A stretch of DNA of 27,522 nt, taken from NCBI GenBank assembly GCA_050309775.1, contig JBNRMV010000014.1, positions 1 to 27,522 on the forward strand, given 5' to 3'. The notes under the pieces are model-generated. The model did no database searches, had not been told where the DNA came from, and saw nothing but the letters and a program-made list of their open reading frames with translations. The DNA comes from DTU072 sp050309775 (GTDB lineage: Bacteria; Bacillota; Clostridia; Christensenellales; DTU072). Every line of letters begins with the position of its first letter. Position 1 is the stretch's first letter. Positions 15,656-21,941 of this stretch are shown here, in pieces. The translations under genes were made by a program, and so were the position numbers.

Positions 15656-16960
15656 ATGGCTAATGAATATAGATTTGAAACATTACAATTACATGCGGGG
15701 CAGGAAACCCCTGATTCCGCTACTGACGCAAGGGCGGTACCTATTTACGCAACAACTTCGTATGTATTTAAGGACGCAGCGCAGGCAGCTGCGCGATTTG
15801 GGCTTGCCGAACCCGGCAATATTTATACCCGTTTGATGAATCCCACTTCCGATGTTTTTGAAAGGCGCATTGCTGCTCTTGAAGGCGGCGTTGCCGCGCT
15901 GGCGTTGGCATCCGGCGCAGCTGCGGTAACTTATGCCATACAAAACATCGCTTTATCGGGCGACCATATTATATCTGACAAAAAGATATATGGCGGCACA
16001 TATAACCTTTTTGCGCATACGCTTAAAGATTTCGGCATTGACACCACTTTTGTGGACGGCGATAATTTGGACGAATTCGCCAAAGCCATCCGACCCAACA
16101 CCAAAGCAATTTTTATCGAGACTTTAGGCAATCCGCACTCTACTATCATAGATGTGGACGCGCTTGCAAAACTTGCTCACGACAACGGAATTCCGCTTAT
16201 CGTCGACAATACCTTCGCTACGCCCTATCTCTTCCGTCCGCTTGAGCATGGAGCAGACATTGTCATTCACTCCGCGACCAAATTTATCGGCGGTCACGGC
16301 ACTTCTATTGGCGGGGTAATCGTCGATAGCGGAAGCTTTGATTGGGCGCAAAACGAAAAATATCCAGGGCTCTCCCGCCCCAACCCGAGTTATCACGGTG
16401 TAGTGTTTACGCAAGCTGTCGGCAATCTTGCATACATAATTAAAATCCGCACGACGCTGCTTCGCGATACCGGCGCAGCAATAAGTCCATTCAATTCTTT
16501 CCTGTTCTTACAGGGACTTGAAACTTTGTCGCTCAGAATGGAAAGACATGTGGGAAATGCTTTGAAGGTAGTGGAATACCTCAACCAACATTCGCAAGTC
16601 GAAAAGGTAAACCACCCTTCGCTCGCAGTTCATCCAAACAACGGATTGTATAAGAGATATTTTCCCAACGGCGCAGGCTCAATATTTACATTTGATATCA
16701 AGGGCAATGCGCAAAAAGCAAAAAAATTCATTGACAACTTGCGGCTTTTCTCGCTGCTTGCAAATGTTGCCGATGTCAAGTCGCTGGTAATTCATCCTGC
16801 GTCCACCACGCATTCGCAATTAAGCGGTGAGGAATTGTTGGGTTCAGGAATCAAGCCCAACACGATAAGACTTTCAATCGGCACCGAGCACATTGACGAC
16901 ATAATTGCCGACTTGGAACAAGCATTCAAAGCAATAGGAGGGGATTATGCCGATCTATAA
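15656..16960 (+). CDS. metY: O-acetylhomoserine sulfhydrylase
   Basis: 434 residues, AAGGAG upstream. It is a Cys/Met-metabolism PLP enzyme (fold type I) with NIYTRLMNPTSDVFERRIAALEGG near the N-terminus and the PLP lysine K209 in HSATKFIGGHG. D184 (in IVDNTFATPYL) would bind the pyridine nitrogen. The length of about 430 residues and the inserted SYHG region fit MetY, which makes homocysteine from O-acetylhomoserine and sulfide, rather than the shorter MetB/MetC group. It is the first major gene of an operon with cysK; the stop overlaps the cysK start by 14 nt. Expression is probably controlled by the Rrf2 regulator encoded upstream. Confidence 0.93.
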   Translation: MANEYRFETLQLHAGQETPDSATDARAVPIYATTSYVFKDAAQAAARFGLAEPGNIYTRLMNPTSDVFERRIAALEGGVAALALASGAAAVTYAIQNIALSGDHIISDKKIYGGTYNLFAHTLKDFGIDTTFVDGDNLDEFAKAIRPNTKAIFIETLGNPHSTIIDVDALAKLAHDNGIPLIVDNTFATPYLFRPLEHGADIVIHSATKFIGGHGTSIGGVIVDSGSFDWAQNEKYPGLSRPNPSYHGVVFTQAVGNLAYIIKIRTTLLRDTGAAISPFNSFLFLQGLETLSLRMERHVGNALKVVEYLNQHSQVEKVNHPSLAVHPNNGLYKRYFPNGAGSIFTFDIKGNAQKAKKFIDNLRLFSLLANVADVKSLVIHPASTTHSQLSGEELLGSGIKPNTIRLSIGTEHIDDIIADLEQAFKAIGGDYADL

Positions 16961-17873
16961 AAATATTACTGAATTAGTCGGCAACACCCCGCTTCTGGAA
17001 CTTACTAATTTGAAAAATAAGTTTTCTCTTCAAGCGACGGTTTTGGCAAAGCTCGAATCATTTAATCCTGCCGGCAGCGTAAAGGACCGAATGGCAAAAT
17101 CCCTCATTGAGGACGCCGAAAACAAGGGATTATTAACAAAAAATACCGTGCTTATCGAGCCGACAAGCGGCAATACCGGTATAGGACTAGCGTCCATTGC
17201 GGCGTCAAGAGGCTACAAAGTAATACTGACAATGCCCGAAACAATGAGCATTGAGAGACGCAATCTGTTAAAAGCGTACGGCGCCGAGCTGGTACTGACA
17301 GAGGGCGCAAAAGGCATGAAAGGCGCAATCGCAAAGGCGCTAGAGCTTGCGGAGTCCATGCCCGACAGTTTGATTTTGAGCCAATTCACCAATCTTGCAA
17401 ATCCGCTTATACATAAGCTGACAACGGGTCCCGAGATATGGCGAGATACCCAAGGCAAGGTGGATGTTTTCATTGCCGGCGTGGGTACGGGGGGAACAAT
17501 CTCCGGCGTGGGTGAATATCTGAAATCAAAAAATCCTGATATAAAAGTCATTGCCGTTGAGCCAAGCGATTCTCCTGTGCTGTCAGGCGGCATAGCAGGC
17601 CCGCACAAAATTCAAGGAATAGGCGCAGGCTTTGTTCCCGACACCTTGAACACTAAAATTTACGATGAAATAATCACGGTCAAAAACGAGGACGCCTTTG
17701 CCGCTGCAAGAGAAATCGCAAGAACAGAGGGCGTGTTGGTAGGCATTTCTTCGGGTGCGGCTGCTTGGGCGGCAATCGAAGTGGCGAAGCGCCCCGAAAG
17801 CCAAGGAAAGACTATTGTTGCAATCATGCCTGATACCGGCGAGCGTTACCTTTCTACTGCTTTATTTCAGTAA
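16947..17873 (+). CDS. cysK: Cysteine synthase A (O-acetylserine sulfhydrylase), copy 1
   Basis: 308 residues. A PLP fold type II enzyme with K46 (NPAGSVKDR) as the Schiff-base lysine, the TSGNTG substrate loop at about 74-79, the GTGGTISG phosphate-binding loop at about 178-185, and the C-terminal GISSGAA and PDTGERYLST motifs. It converts O-acetylserine and sulfide to cysteine. GGAGGGG lies inside the end of metY and the genes overlap by 14 nt, so the two are translationally coupled and probably share sulfide supply. The related cysK at 23897 is a paralogue. In CymR systems CysK is also the corepressor partner of the regulator; which copy does so is unknown. Confidence 0.95.
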   Translation: MPIYKNITELVGNTPLLELTNLKNKFSLQATVLAKLESFNPAGSVKDRMAKSLIEDAENKGLLTKNTVLIEPTSGNTGIGLASIAASRGYKVILTMPETMSIERRNLLKAYGAELVLTEGAKGMKGAIAKALELAESMPDSLILSQFTNLANPLIHKLTTGPEIWRDTQGKVDVFIAGVGTGGTISGVGEYLKSKNPDIKVIAVEPSDSPVLSGGIAGPHKIQGIGAGFVPDTLNTKIYDEIITVKNEDAFAAAREIARTEGVLVGISSGAAAWAAIEVAKRPESQGKTIVAIMPDTGERYLSTALFQ

Positions 17874-17899
17874 AAGCCGCGTCTTTTTCGTGTGTCTTG

Positions 17900-18061
17900 A
17901 TGGTGGGCAATAACGAAACCGTTCTTGCCCTGTCGCACTCGCAAATACACCCTAACGGGTGCATTTTCCTTTTATCAGACAAAAGCCGCTCGGCTTGCAA
18001 GCAAGCCACGCAACTTTTGCCTAATAAAAAAGCACACCTTGCGGTGTGCTTGGCTCGTTTG
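17900..18061 (-). repeat. 162-bp interspersed repeat, left copy
   Basis: It matches 21489-21650 base for base except at 17980 (C here, T at 21569). It begins with TGGTGGGCAATAA, identical to the 3' end of the tRNA-Val gene read on the plus strand. Inside are hairpins: AAGCACACC-TTGC-GGTGTGCTT (18030-18051), AAGCCG-CT-CGGCTT and CACCC-TAAC-GGGTG. Read on the minus strand the first is a good terminator. Strand is given relative to the tRNA next to the right copy. Confidence 0.9.
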
Positions 18062-18095
18062 TCTGTAACGAACAATAAGTAACTTTTGACCCCTA

Positions 18096-18151
18096 GGGCA
18101 ATTAGGGATTCGAACCCTAGCAAGTTGAGACAATTAGGGACTTGAACCTCT
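18096..18151 (-). pseudogene. Two degenerate tRNA 3'-end fragments
   Basis: On the minus strand 18096-18119 reads TAGGG-TTCGAAT-CCCTA-ATTGCCC, a complete T-arm plus the 3' acceptor strand matching tRNA-Val at 21649. The piece at 18127-18151 reads AGAGG-TTCAAGT-CCCTA-ATTGTC, a second, more decayed copy. Neither has a D-arm or anticodon arm. Confidence 0.65.
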
Positions 18152-18288
18152 GTGCTATGGAAATGAGTTTATGAGTTCCATTCGTAGACTGAAGTTTACT
18201 GCTGTTGATAGCAAAAAATATCTAAAAATTCTTATAGATTTAATATTATTGCAGTTGCTTTTATAATAATCAATAAAAAACGTTGATA

Positions 18289-18343
18289 TGTCCCAAAGCG
18301 GGGACAGCTTTCTATTTACAGCTTTTCCATTATTTGGTATAAT
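18289..18343 (+). repeat. Imperfect direct repeat flanking the PH/SHOCT gene, left copy
   Basis: The segment contains the hairpin TGTCCC-AAAGCG-GGGACA (18289-18306) and GGACAGCTTTC, then TTTCCATTATTTGGTAT leading into TATAAT. Related sequence lies at 19129-19181 after the gene, where the middle part is missing and other bases are inserted. Confidence 0.6.
18315..18343 (+). promoter_or_regulatory. Promoter of the PH/SHOCT gene
   Basis: TTTACA (18315-18320), 17 bp, TATAAT (18338-18343). It lies 65 nt before the start codon. Confidence 0.6.
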
Positions 18344-18408
18344 ATTTATAAATAGTTTTGCGAAATTAAAGGTTTTATGCAATAATCTAGCATTAGGAGA
18401 AAGGTGTA

Positions 18409-19116
18409 ATGGAAAATTATAAGCTATTATCAAATGAATCGGTTTTATACAAGGGTGATGTATCTTTATCTAGCCGGAAGGGCGGAACTGCAGAGTTGAT
18501 ACTGACAAATCTAAATGTCGTTTTAATGATTAAATCTAAAAAGAGTTTTTTTGCGAATATTGAAACAGAGGTGGAAGTATACCCCGTTGATACTATTAAG
18601 GTCTACGAGGGCGAGCCTCAACTTAAACAGAGTGATGTCGAGCTTGAAATTTTCTTTACAACCGATGAGATAAAGGTCAGCTTCAATTCGAAAATGGAAT
18701 TGATGAAGTTTAAGCTGGCAGCGACAAAACTTGTAACGGGAAAATCAATTCAAGAAAGAGGTGCTGATAAAGTTAAAGGCGCGATAAACCTAGTTAACAA
18801 TACTCTTGGAGTCGACACCGTGCAGACGGTTAAAGGAGTATTTGAAAATGGTATTGTTGGCTCAGTGCTGGGCGGATTTGGGAAAAAGTCTGCGTCTCCG
18901 GCAAAGGCAATGATATCAAAGGCTGGCATCGCCAAAGAAGCTATCGGTCTGGCAAATGACTTTGTTTATAAGGATAGCGTCTCAAAAACAGAAATCGACA
19001 ACAAATTGTCATATGAAAAACAACTTGAAGCAGTTAAGAAATTTAAGGAATTATTGGATGTTGGTGTAATCTCCCAAGAGGAGTTTGATGCTAAAAAGAA
19101 AGAAATCCTGAAGTAA
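18409..19116 (+). CDS. PH-like and SHOCT-domain protein
   Basis: 235 residues, preceded by TAGGAG. Residues 1-110 look like a bacterial PH/GRAM-type beta domain (SVLYKGDVSL, TAELILTNLNVVLMIK, VYPVDTIKVYEGEP, ELMKFKLAA). A low-complexity Gly/Ala/Val middle (about 115-195) links to a C-terminal SHOCT motif at about 205-235 (LEAVKKFKELLDVGVISQEEFDAKKKEIL). No signal peptide or membrane helix is clear, so it is probably cytosolic or peripheral to the membrane. Such proteins have no defined biochemical role; SHOCT motifs are thought to mediate oligomerisation. It has its own promoter and sits within the islet bounded by 162-bp repeats, flanked by imperfect direct repeats. Confidence 0.82.
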   Translation: MENYKLLSNESVLYKGDVSLSSRKGGTAELILTNLNVVLMIKSKKSFFANIETEVEVYPVDTIKVYEGEPQLKQSDVELEIFFTTDEIKVSFNSKMELMKFKLAATKLVTGKSIQERGADKVKGAINLVNNTLGVDTVQTVKGVFENGIVGSVLGGFGKKSASPAKAMISKAGIAKEAIGLANDFVYKDSVSKTEIDNKLSYEKQLEAVKKFKELLDVGVISQEEFDAKKKEILK

Positions 19117-19128
19117 TGACAAACAAAG

Positions 19129-19181
19129 TATGTCGCCCAAGCTGTTCAAAACAAGGACAGCTTTCCATTATTTGGTATTAT
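19129..19181 (+). repeat. Imperfect direct repeat flanking the PH/SHOCT gene, right copy
   Basis: ATGTCGCCCAAGC resembles the start of the left copy, and GGACAGCTTTCC then ATTATTTGGTATTAT (19155-19181) repeats its promoter part. The -10 has become TATTAT and the TTTACA -35 is lost, so it looks like a decayed duplicate promoter. Confidence 0.55.
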
Positions 19182-19197
19182 GCTGTAAAGGTAACAT

Positions 19198-19293
19198 ATG
19201 TCCAACGAACAAAGCCAACGTATTAGAGCATTAGCGGAGGAAGATATAACCTTCATATTCAAAGATGGAACGGAGGTAAAGGCGGATTCTTGA
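19198..19293 (+). CDS. Small 31-residue ORF, possibly a gene remnant
   Basis: ATG 19198 to TGA 19291-19293, with AAAGGT 10-15 nt upstream. The peptide has a charged helix-like start (NEQSQRIRALAEEDITF) and ends IFKDGTEVKADS, which reads like real protein rather than random sequence. It lies just after the decayed duplicate promoter and could be the 5' remnant of a lost gene. No function is assignable. Confidence 0.3.
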   Translation: MSNEQSQRIRALAEEDITFIFKDGTEVKADS

Positions 19294-19328
19294 TTAAACA
19301 AGAAACATAAAAAAACAAGTTATATTTA

Positions 19329-19358
19329 TTGACATTTTAAGATTATTCTGCATATAAT
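19329..19358 (+). promoter_or_regulatory. Promoter of the arsR-permease-thioredoxin operon
   Basis: TTGACA (19329-19334), 18 bp, TATAAT (19353-19358). The transcript would start at about 19365, next to the palindromic operator. Confidence 0.75.
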
Positions 19359-19367
19359 AATAAATAG

Positions 19368-19383
19368 ATAGATAAACATCTAT
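19368..19383. promoter_or_regulatory. Palindromic ArsR-type operator upstream of arsR
   Basis: ATAGAT-AAAC-ATCTAT is a perfect 6+4+6 palindrome just downstream of the -10. The half-site ATCTAT recurs in the palindrome before the permease gene, so both are candidate sites for the encoded ArsR protein. Confidence 0.6.
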
Positions 19384-19397
19384 ATGAGGTGATTATA

Positions 19398-19703
19398 ATG
19401 ACATATGATGATTATACAAAAATATGCAAGGCATTAGGAGATCCCACCAGAGCTAAAATATTTGACATGTTAAAAGGCGGAGAGATGTGTGCTTGCAAGA
19501 TTCTTGACGCTTTTAGTATAACGCAACCTACTTTGAGTTATCATATGAAAATGCTTTCCGATGGTAATTTAGTAAAGGTAAAAAAAGATGGAAAATGGAA
19601 TTACTATAGTTTGAACTGGCCGATTATTGAAGAATTAACCGCCTTTCTAAACAGAAAATCGCCAATGCTTTTATATAAAAGTAGCGTAAATTGTGAAAAT
19701 TAA
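19398..19703 (+). CDS. arsR: ArsR-family metalloregulator with CxC sensor motif
   Basis: 101 residues from ATG 19398; GAGGTG at 19386-19391 is the ribosome-binding site, so the in-frame GTG at 19389 is not used. The winged-helix core is typical: ALGDPTRAKIFDMLK, QPTLSYHMKMLSDGNLV, GKWNYYSL. The recognition-side motif EMCAC (C31, C33) corresponds to the ELCVCDL cysteine pair of arsenic-sensing ArsR proteins. By family it represses its operon until As(III), Sb(III) or an organoarsenical binds the cysteines. The adjacent ArsP-like permease supports this. A cluster of other thiol-sensing inducers cannot be excluded. Confidence 0.85.
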   Translation: MTYDDYTKICKALGDPTRAKIFDMLKGGEMCACKILDAFSITQPTLSYHMKMLSDGNLVKVKKDGKWNYYSLNWPIIEELTAFLNRKSPMLLYKSSVNCEN

Positions 19704-19735
19704 GAGAACTAATAACTAATATTTTTTGGTTTATA

Positions 19736-19761
19736 TATAGACATATTGCAATATATCTATA
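19736..19761. promoter_or_regulatory. 26-bp near-perfect palindrome before the permease gene
   Basis: TATAGACATATTG (19736-19748) and CAATATATCTATA (19749-19761) are inverted copies matching at 12 of 13 positions. It is 12 nt upstream of the permease ATG and shares ATCTAT with the arsR operator. It may be a second ArsR site acting as a roadblock or controlling an internal promoter. Confidence 0.6.
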
Positions 19762-19773
19762 GAAGAGGTGTAT

Positions 19774-20949
19774 ATGAAAGATAATGAAAAAACAGAATTA
19801 AAAGAAAACAATGTGCAAAATAAAACTCAGGATGCGGAGCATAAACATAGACATAAAAAGCTTTGGATATTCCTTTCAATAATTTTGATAATCGCGGTTA
19901 TACTGACAATTACAGGTATTATCGGAGGCTGGAATTCAATCAAAGCAGTTTTTAAGTTTGTTTCTAGTCAGGTTCTTGGTATGAAATGGCTCAATAGCTT
20001 AATAGGTTTAGCTTTTACAGGAATGTTCGGCGACGCTTTTATGGCTACTGTTTGGGGAAAAGCTATACAATTTTTTGTATATGATACCATTAAAATAATA
20101 TTTTTGCTATGTTTGTTAATCTTTATAATTTCTTTTATACAAAGCTATTATCCACCGGAGAGAACAAAAAAGATACTTGGAAAATATAAAGGAATAGGGG
20201 CAAACGCAATGGGTGCGCTGCTGGGCACTGTAACACCGTTCTGTAGCTGTTCATCAATACCACTATTCATGGGCTTTACGAGCGCAGGACTTTCAAGCGG
20301 AGTAGCCTTCAGCTTTCTAATCTCCAGTCCGCTTGTAGATTTAGGTGCGCTGATTATTCTAATAAGCGTTTTTGGGTTTCCTATAGCTATCGCCTATGTG
20401 GCAGTAGGTCTAATACTTGCTATTATTGGAGGCACGATTATCGAAAAAACAGGTGTAGGAAAGAACGTGCGCGAGTTTGTAACACAGGGTGCAAATATTG
20501 AAGCTGATATAGCAGAGTTGACAAAGAAAGACAGATTAGTATTTGCTAAAGATAGAATGTTGGAAACCTTGAAAAAGGTATGGCCGTATATTATTATCGG
20601 CGTAGGAATCGGAGCAGCGATACACAATTTTATACCTGAAATATGGATTCAAGCCGTGCTAGGACAGGATAAATGGTATTCCGTAATAATAGCTACATTT
20701 GTAGGCACACCTATGTATGCTGACATATTCGGAACGATACCGGTCGCTGAAGCTTTATTTGCAAAAGGTGTAGGAGTAGGCACGATATTAGCCTTTATGA
20801 TGAGCGTAACAGCATTGTCGTTACCCAGTATGATAATGTTATCAAAAGCTATTAAACCGAAATTGCTGTTTTCATTTTTAGCAATAGTGGTTTTCGGAAT
20901 TATAATAATCGGCTATGTGTTTAACGCATTGAATTTCTTATTTATATAG
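19774..20949 (+). CDS. ArsP/DUF318-type permease
   Basis: 391 residues from ATG 19774 (AGAGG at 19764-19768; the in-frame GTG 19768 is inside the binding site). A hydrophilic, His-rich N-terminus (AEHKHRHKK) is followed by about eight or more membrane helices. The hallmark TPFCSCSSIPLFMGFTSAG, with C157 and C159, and the later GTPMYADIFGTIPVAEAL repeat-like segment define the permease family PF03773. Characterised ArsP members export trivalent organoarsenicals; others (YraQ-type) are uncharacterised. Operon context with an ArsR regulator and a thioredoxin-like protein fits metalloid or thiol-reactive toxicant efflux. Substrate is inferred. Confidence 0.88.
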   Translation: MKDNEKTELKENNVQNKTQDAEHKHRHKKLWIFLSIILIIAVILTITGIIGGWNSIKAVFKFVSSQVLGMKWLNSLIGLAFTGMFGDAFMATVWGKAIQFFVYDTIKIIFLLCLLIFIISFIQSYYPPERTKKILGKYKGIGANAMGALLGTVTPFCSCSSIPLFMGFTSAGLSSGVAFSFLISSPLVDLGALIILISVFGFPIAIAYVAVGLILAIIGGTIIEKTGVGKNVREFVTQGANIEADIAELTKKDRLVFAKDRMLETLKKVWPYIIIGVGIGAAIHNFIPEIWIQAVLGQDKWYSVIIATFVGTPMYADIFGTIPVAEALFAKGVGVGTILAFMMSVTALSLPSMIMLSKAIKPKLLFSFLAIVVFGIIIIGYVFNALNFLFI

Positions 20950-20970
20950 AACATACAAGGATATATAATT

Positions 20971-21201
20971 ATGAAAATTGTAGTTTACGGTACAGGATGT
21001 AAAAGCTGTCATGCCTTACACGAAAGTGTGTTGGATGCGGTTAAAAATCACGGAATTGATGCTGAAGTCATCTATGAAACAGATCTAAAAACAATCATCG
21101 GTAAAGGTATTATGCAAATGCCGGCATTGGAGGTAGATGGTAGGATAAAATGCATGGGCAGAGTGCCTAAGGAAAAAGAATTATTGACATATCTTAAATA
21201 G
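20971..21201 (+). CDS. Small thioredoxin-like redox-active disulfide protein
   Basis: 76 residues, with a compact thioredoxin fold pattern. The active site is CKSCH (C10, C13), and the cis-proline loop is MQMPALEVDGRIKCMG, which ends with an extra Cys. It matches the 'redox-active disulfide protein 2' / Thioredoxin_3 family. It starts 21 nt after the permease stop and ends the operon. Family members often accompany ArsR and DUF318 permeases, probably reducing or transferring a thiol-bound metalloid or keeping the permease cysteines reduced; this role is inference. Confidence 0.85.
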   Translation: MKIVVYGTGCKSCHALHESVLDAVKNHGIDAEVIYETDLKTIIGKGIMQMPALEVDGRIKCMGRVPKEKELLTYLK

Positions 21202-21488
21202 CAAGAAGTTTGTGAACTTGATTATGCTAATTTACGTTTTTGTCATCTCTAATAAAAACTTGAATTTGCGGGGTAATCAAGTTAGACACCAACCGAACAA
21301 TAAGTAGGAAAACCAAAAGTAAGAAATAGTACTAAGTTCAAATCCCGTAAGGTATAGTGCAAGATAGACGAACGACCAAAAGTAAGAATATCCGATAGAA
21401 AAGAAAAACCCCTATCAAAAATGCGATAAAACAGGGCTTTTTTGCAAAGAAAAACACGGCGAAGGTACTGCCTTGACGCCGTGTGTCT
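21202..21488. other. Intergenic region after the islet operon
   Basis: No gene is seen. It holds an inverted repeat AACTTGA/TCAAGTT (21257-21263, 21277-21283), the 13-mer CGAACAATAAGTA (21294-21306) shared with 18069-18081, and a T-arm-like motif AGTTCAAATCCCG near 21334-21346. A minus-strand terminator lies at its right end. Confidence 0.6.
21449..21484 (-). terminator. Minus-strand intrinsic terminator
   Basis: ACACGGCG (21454-21461) pairs with CGCCGTGT (21477-21484), and AAGG pairs with CCTT inside, giving a long stem. On the minus strand it is followed by TTTTCTTT. It would stop transcripts reading out of tRNA-Val and the 162-bp repeat. Confidence 0.75.
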
Positions 21489-21650
21489 ATGGTGGGCAAT
21501 AACGAAACCGTTCTTGCCCTGTCGCACTCGCAAATACACCCTAACGGGTGCATTTTCCTTTTATCAGATAAAAGCCGCTCGGCTTGCAAGCAAGCCACGC
21601 AACTTTTGCCTAATAAAAAAGCACACCTTGCGGTGTGCTTGGCTCGTTTG
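21489..21650 (-). repeat. 162-bp interspersed repeat, right copy, at the tRNA-Val 3' end
   Basis: One base differs from 17900-18061. On the minus strand it follows the tRNA CCA directly and ends with another TTATTGCCCACCA, the last 13 bases of the tRNA. The unit is thus bounded by 13-bp direct repeats, at 21490-21502 and 21649-21661 (TGGTGGGCAATAA). Frames read through it are artefacts. Confidence 0.9.
21614..21640 (-). terminator. tRNA-Val terminator inside the repeat
   Basis: On the minus strand AAGCACACC-GCAA-GGTGTGCTT forms a perfect 9-bp stem with a GNRA-type loop, followed by TTTTATTA. It starts 9 nt after the tRNA CCA. The left repeat copy carries the same hairpin without a tRNA. Confidence 0.85.
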
Positions 21651-21724
21651 GTGGGCAATAAGGGACTCGAACCCCTGACTTCCTCCATGTGACGGAGGCA
21701 CTCTACCAGCTGAGTCAATTGCCC
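21649..21724 (-). tRNA. tRNA-Val (anticodon CAC)
   Basis: A 76-nt cloverleaf on the minus strand: acceptor GGGCAAT/ATTGCCC, D-arm ACTC-AGCTGGTA-GAGT, anticodon arm CCTCC-GTCACAT-GGAGG, T-arm AGGGG-TTCGAGT-CCCTT, discriminator A and encoded CCA. Loop position 33 is T and bases 34-36 are CAC, which reads GUG valine codons. Position 32 is G, less common, and the T-arm closing pair is A:T plus a G:T. It has a promoter upstream and a terminator downstream. Confidence 0.93.
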
Positions 21725-21743
21725 ATATGCGCTGACCATTAAC

Positions 21744-21772
21744 ATTATAATAAATTATCTGTGCAATTACAA
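21744..21772 (-). promoter_or_regulatory. Promoter of tRNA-Val
   Basis: On the minus strand TTGTAA (21772-21767), 17 bp, TATAAT (21749-21744), 20 nt before the tRNA 5' end. Confidence 0.72.
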
Positions 21773-21885
21773 TAAAAAAATAGAAGTTGCAAATCATTGT
21801 TTGCTAATTTTTCTAAAATATAAAAAGCCGCTCAAGGTTTCTTAATATAAATTCTCTTTTGCTGAATATATAAATTCGCAACTGC

Positions 21886-21912
21886 GCAAAAAACCGCCTT
21901 TTCAGACGGTTT
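21886..21912 (-). terminator. Terminator after the TrpB2-type gene
   Basis: On the minus strand AAACCGTC (21912-21905) pairs with GGCGGTTT (21898-21891) around a 6-nt loop and is followed by TTTTTGCGC. It lies 29 nt beyond the stop codon. Confidence 0.85.
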
Positions 21913-21941
21913 ATTGCATTGCATTGTGTAATAAGGTCAGG

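Larger units (their letters stand above)
17874..18408. other. 535-nt intergenic region made of repeat and tRNA debris
   Basis: No credible gene is seen. The region holds the left copy of the 162-bp repeat, two degenerate tRNA T-arm fragments, a 13-mer (CGAACAATAAGTA, 18069-18081) that recurs at 21294-21306, and the promoter region of the next gene. Short reading frames across the repeat are translations of repeat and tRNA sequence. Confidence 0.7.

Noticed and set aside
17897..18082. Short protein across the left 162-bp repeat
   Set aside because: The same peptide appears in the right copy where it continues into the tRNA gene; it is a translation of non-coding repeat.
17900..21724. Insertion sequence or integrative element
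   Set aside because: No transposase, integrase or inverted terminal repeats are present; only direct repeats and tRNA-derived fragments support mobility.
21338..21797. Several 70-135-residue frames on both strands over the tRNA region
   Set aside because: They translate through tRNA-Val, its terminator and the repeat; none has a ribosome-binding site.
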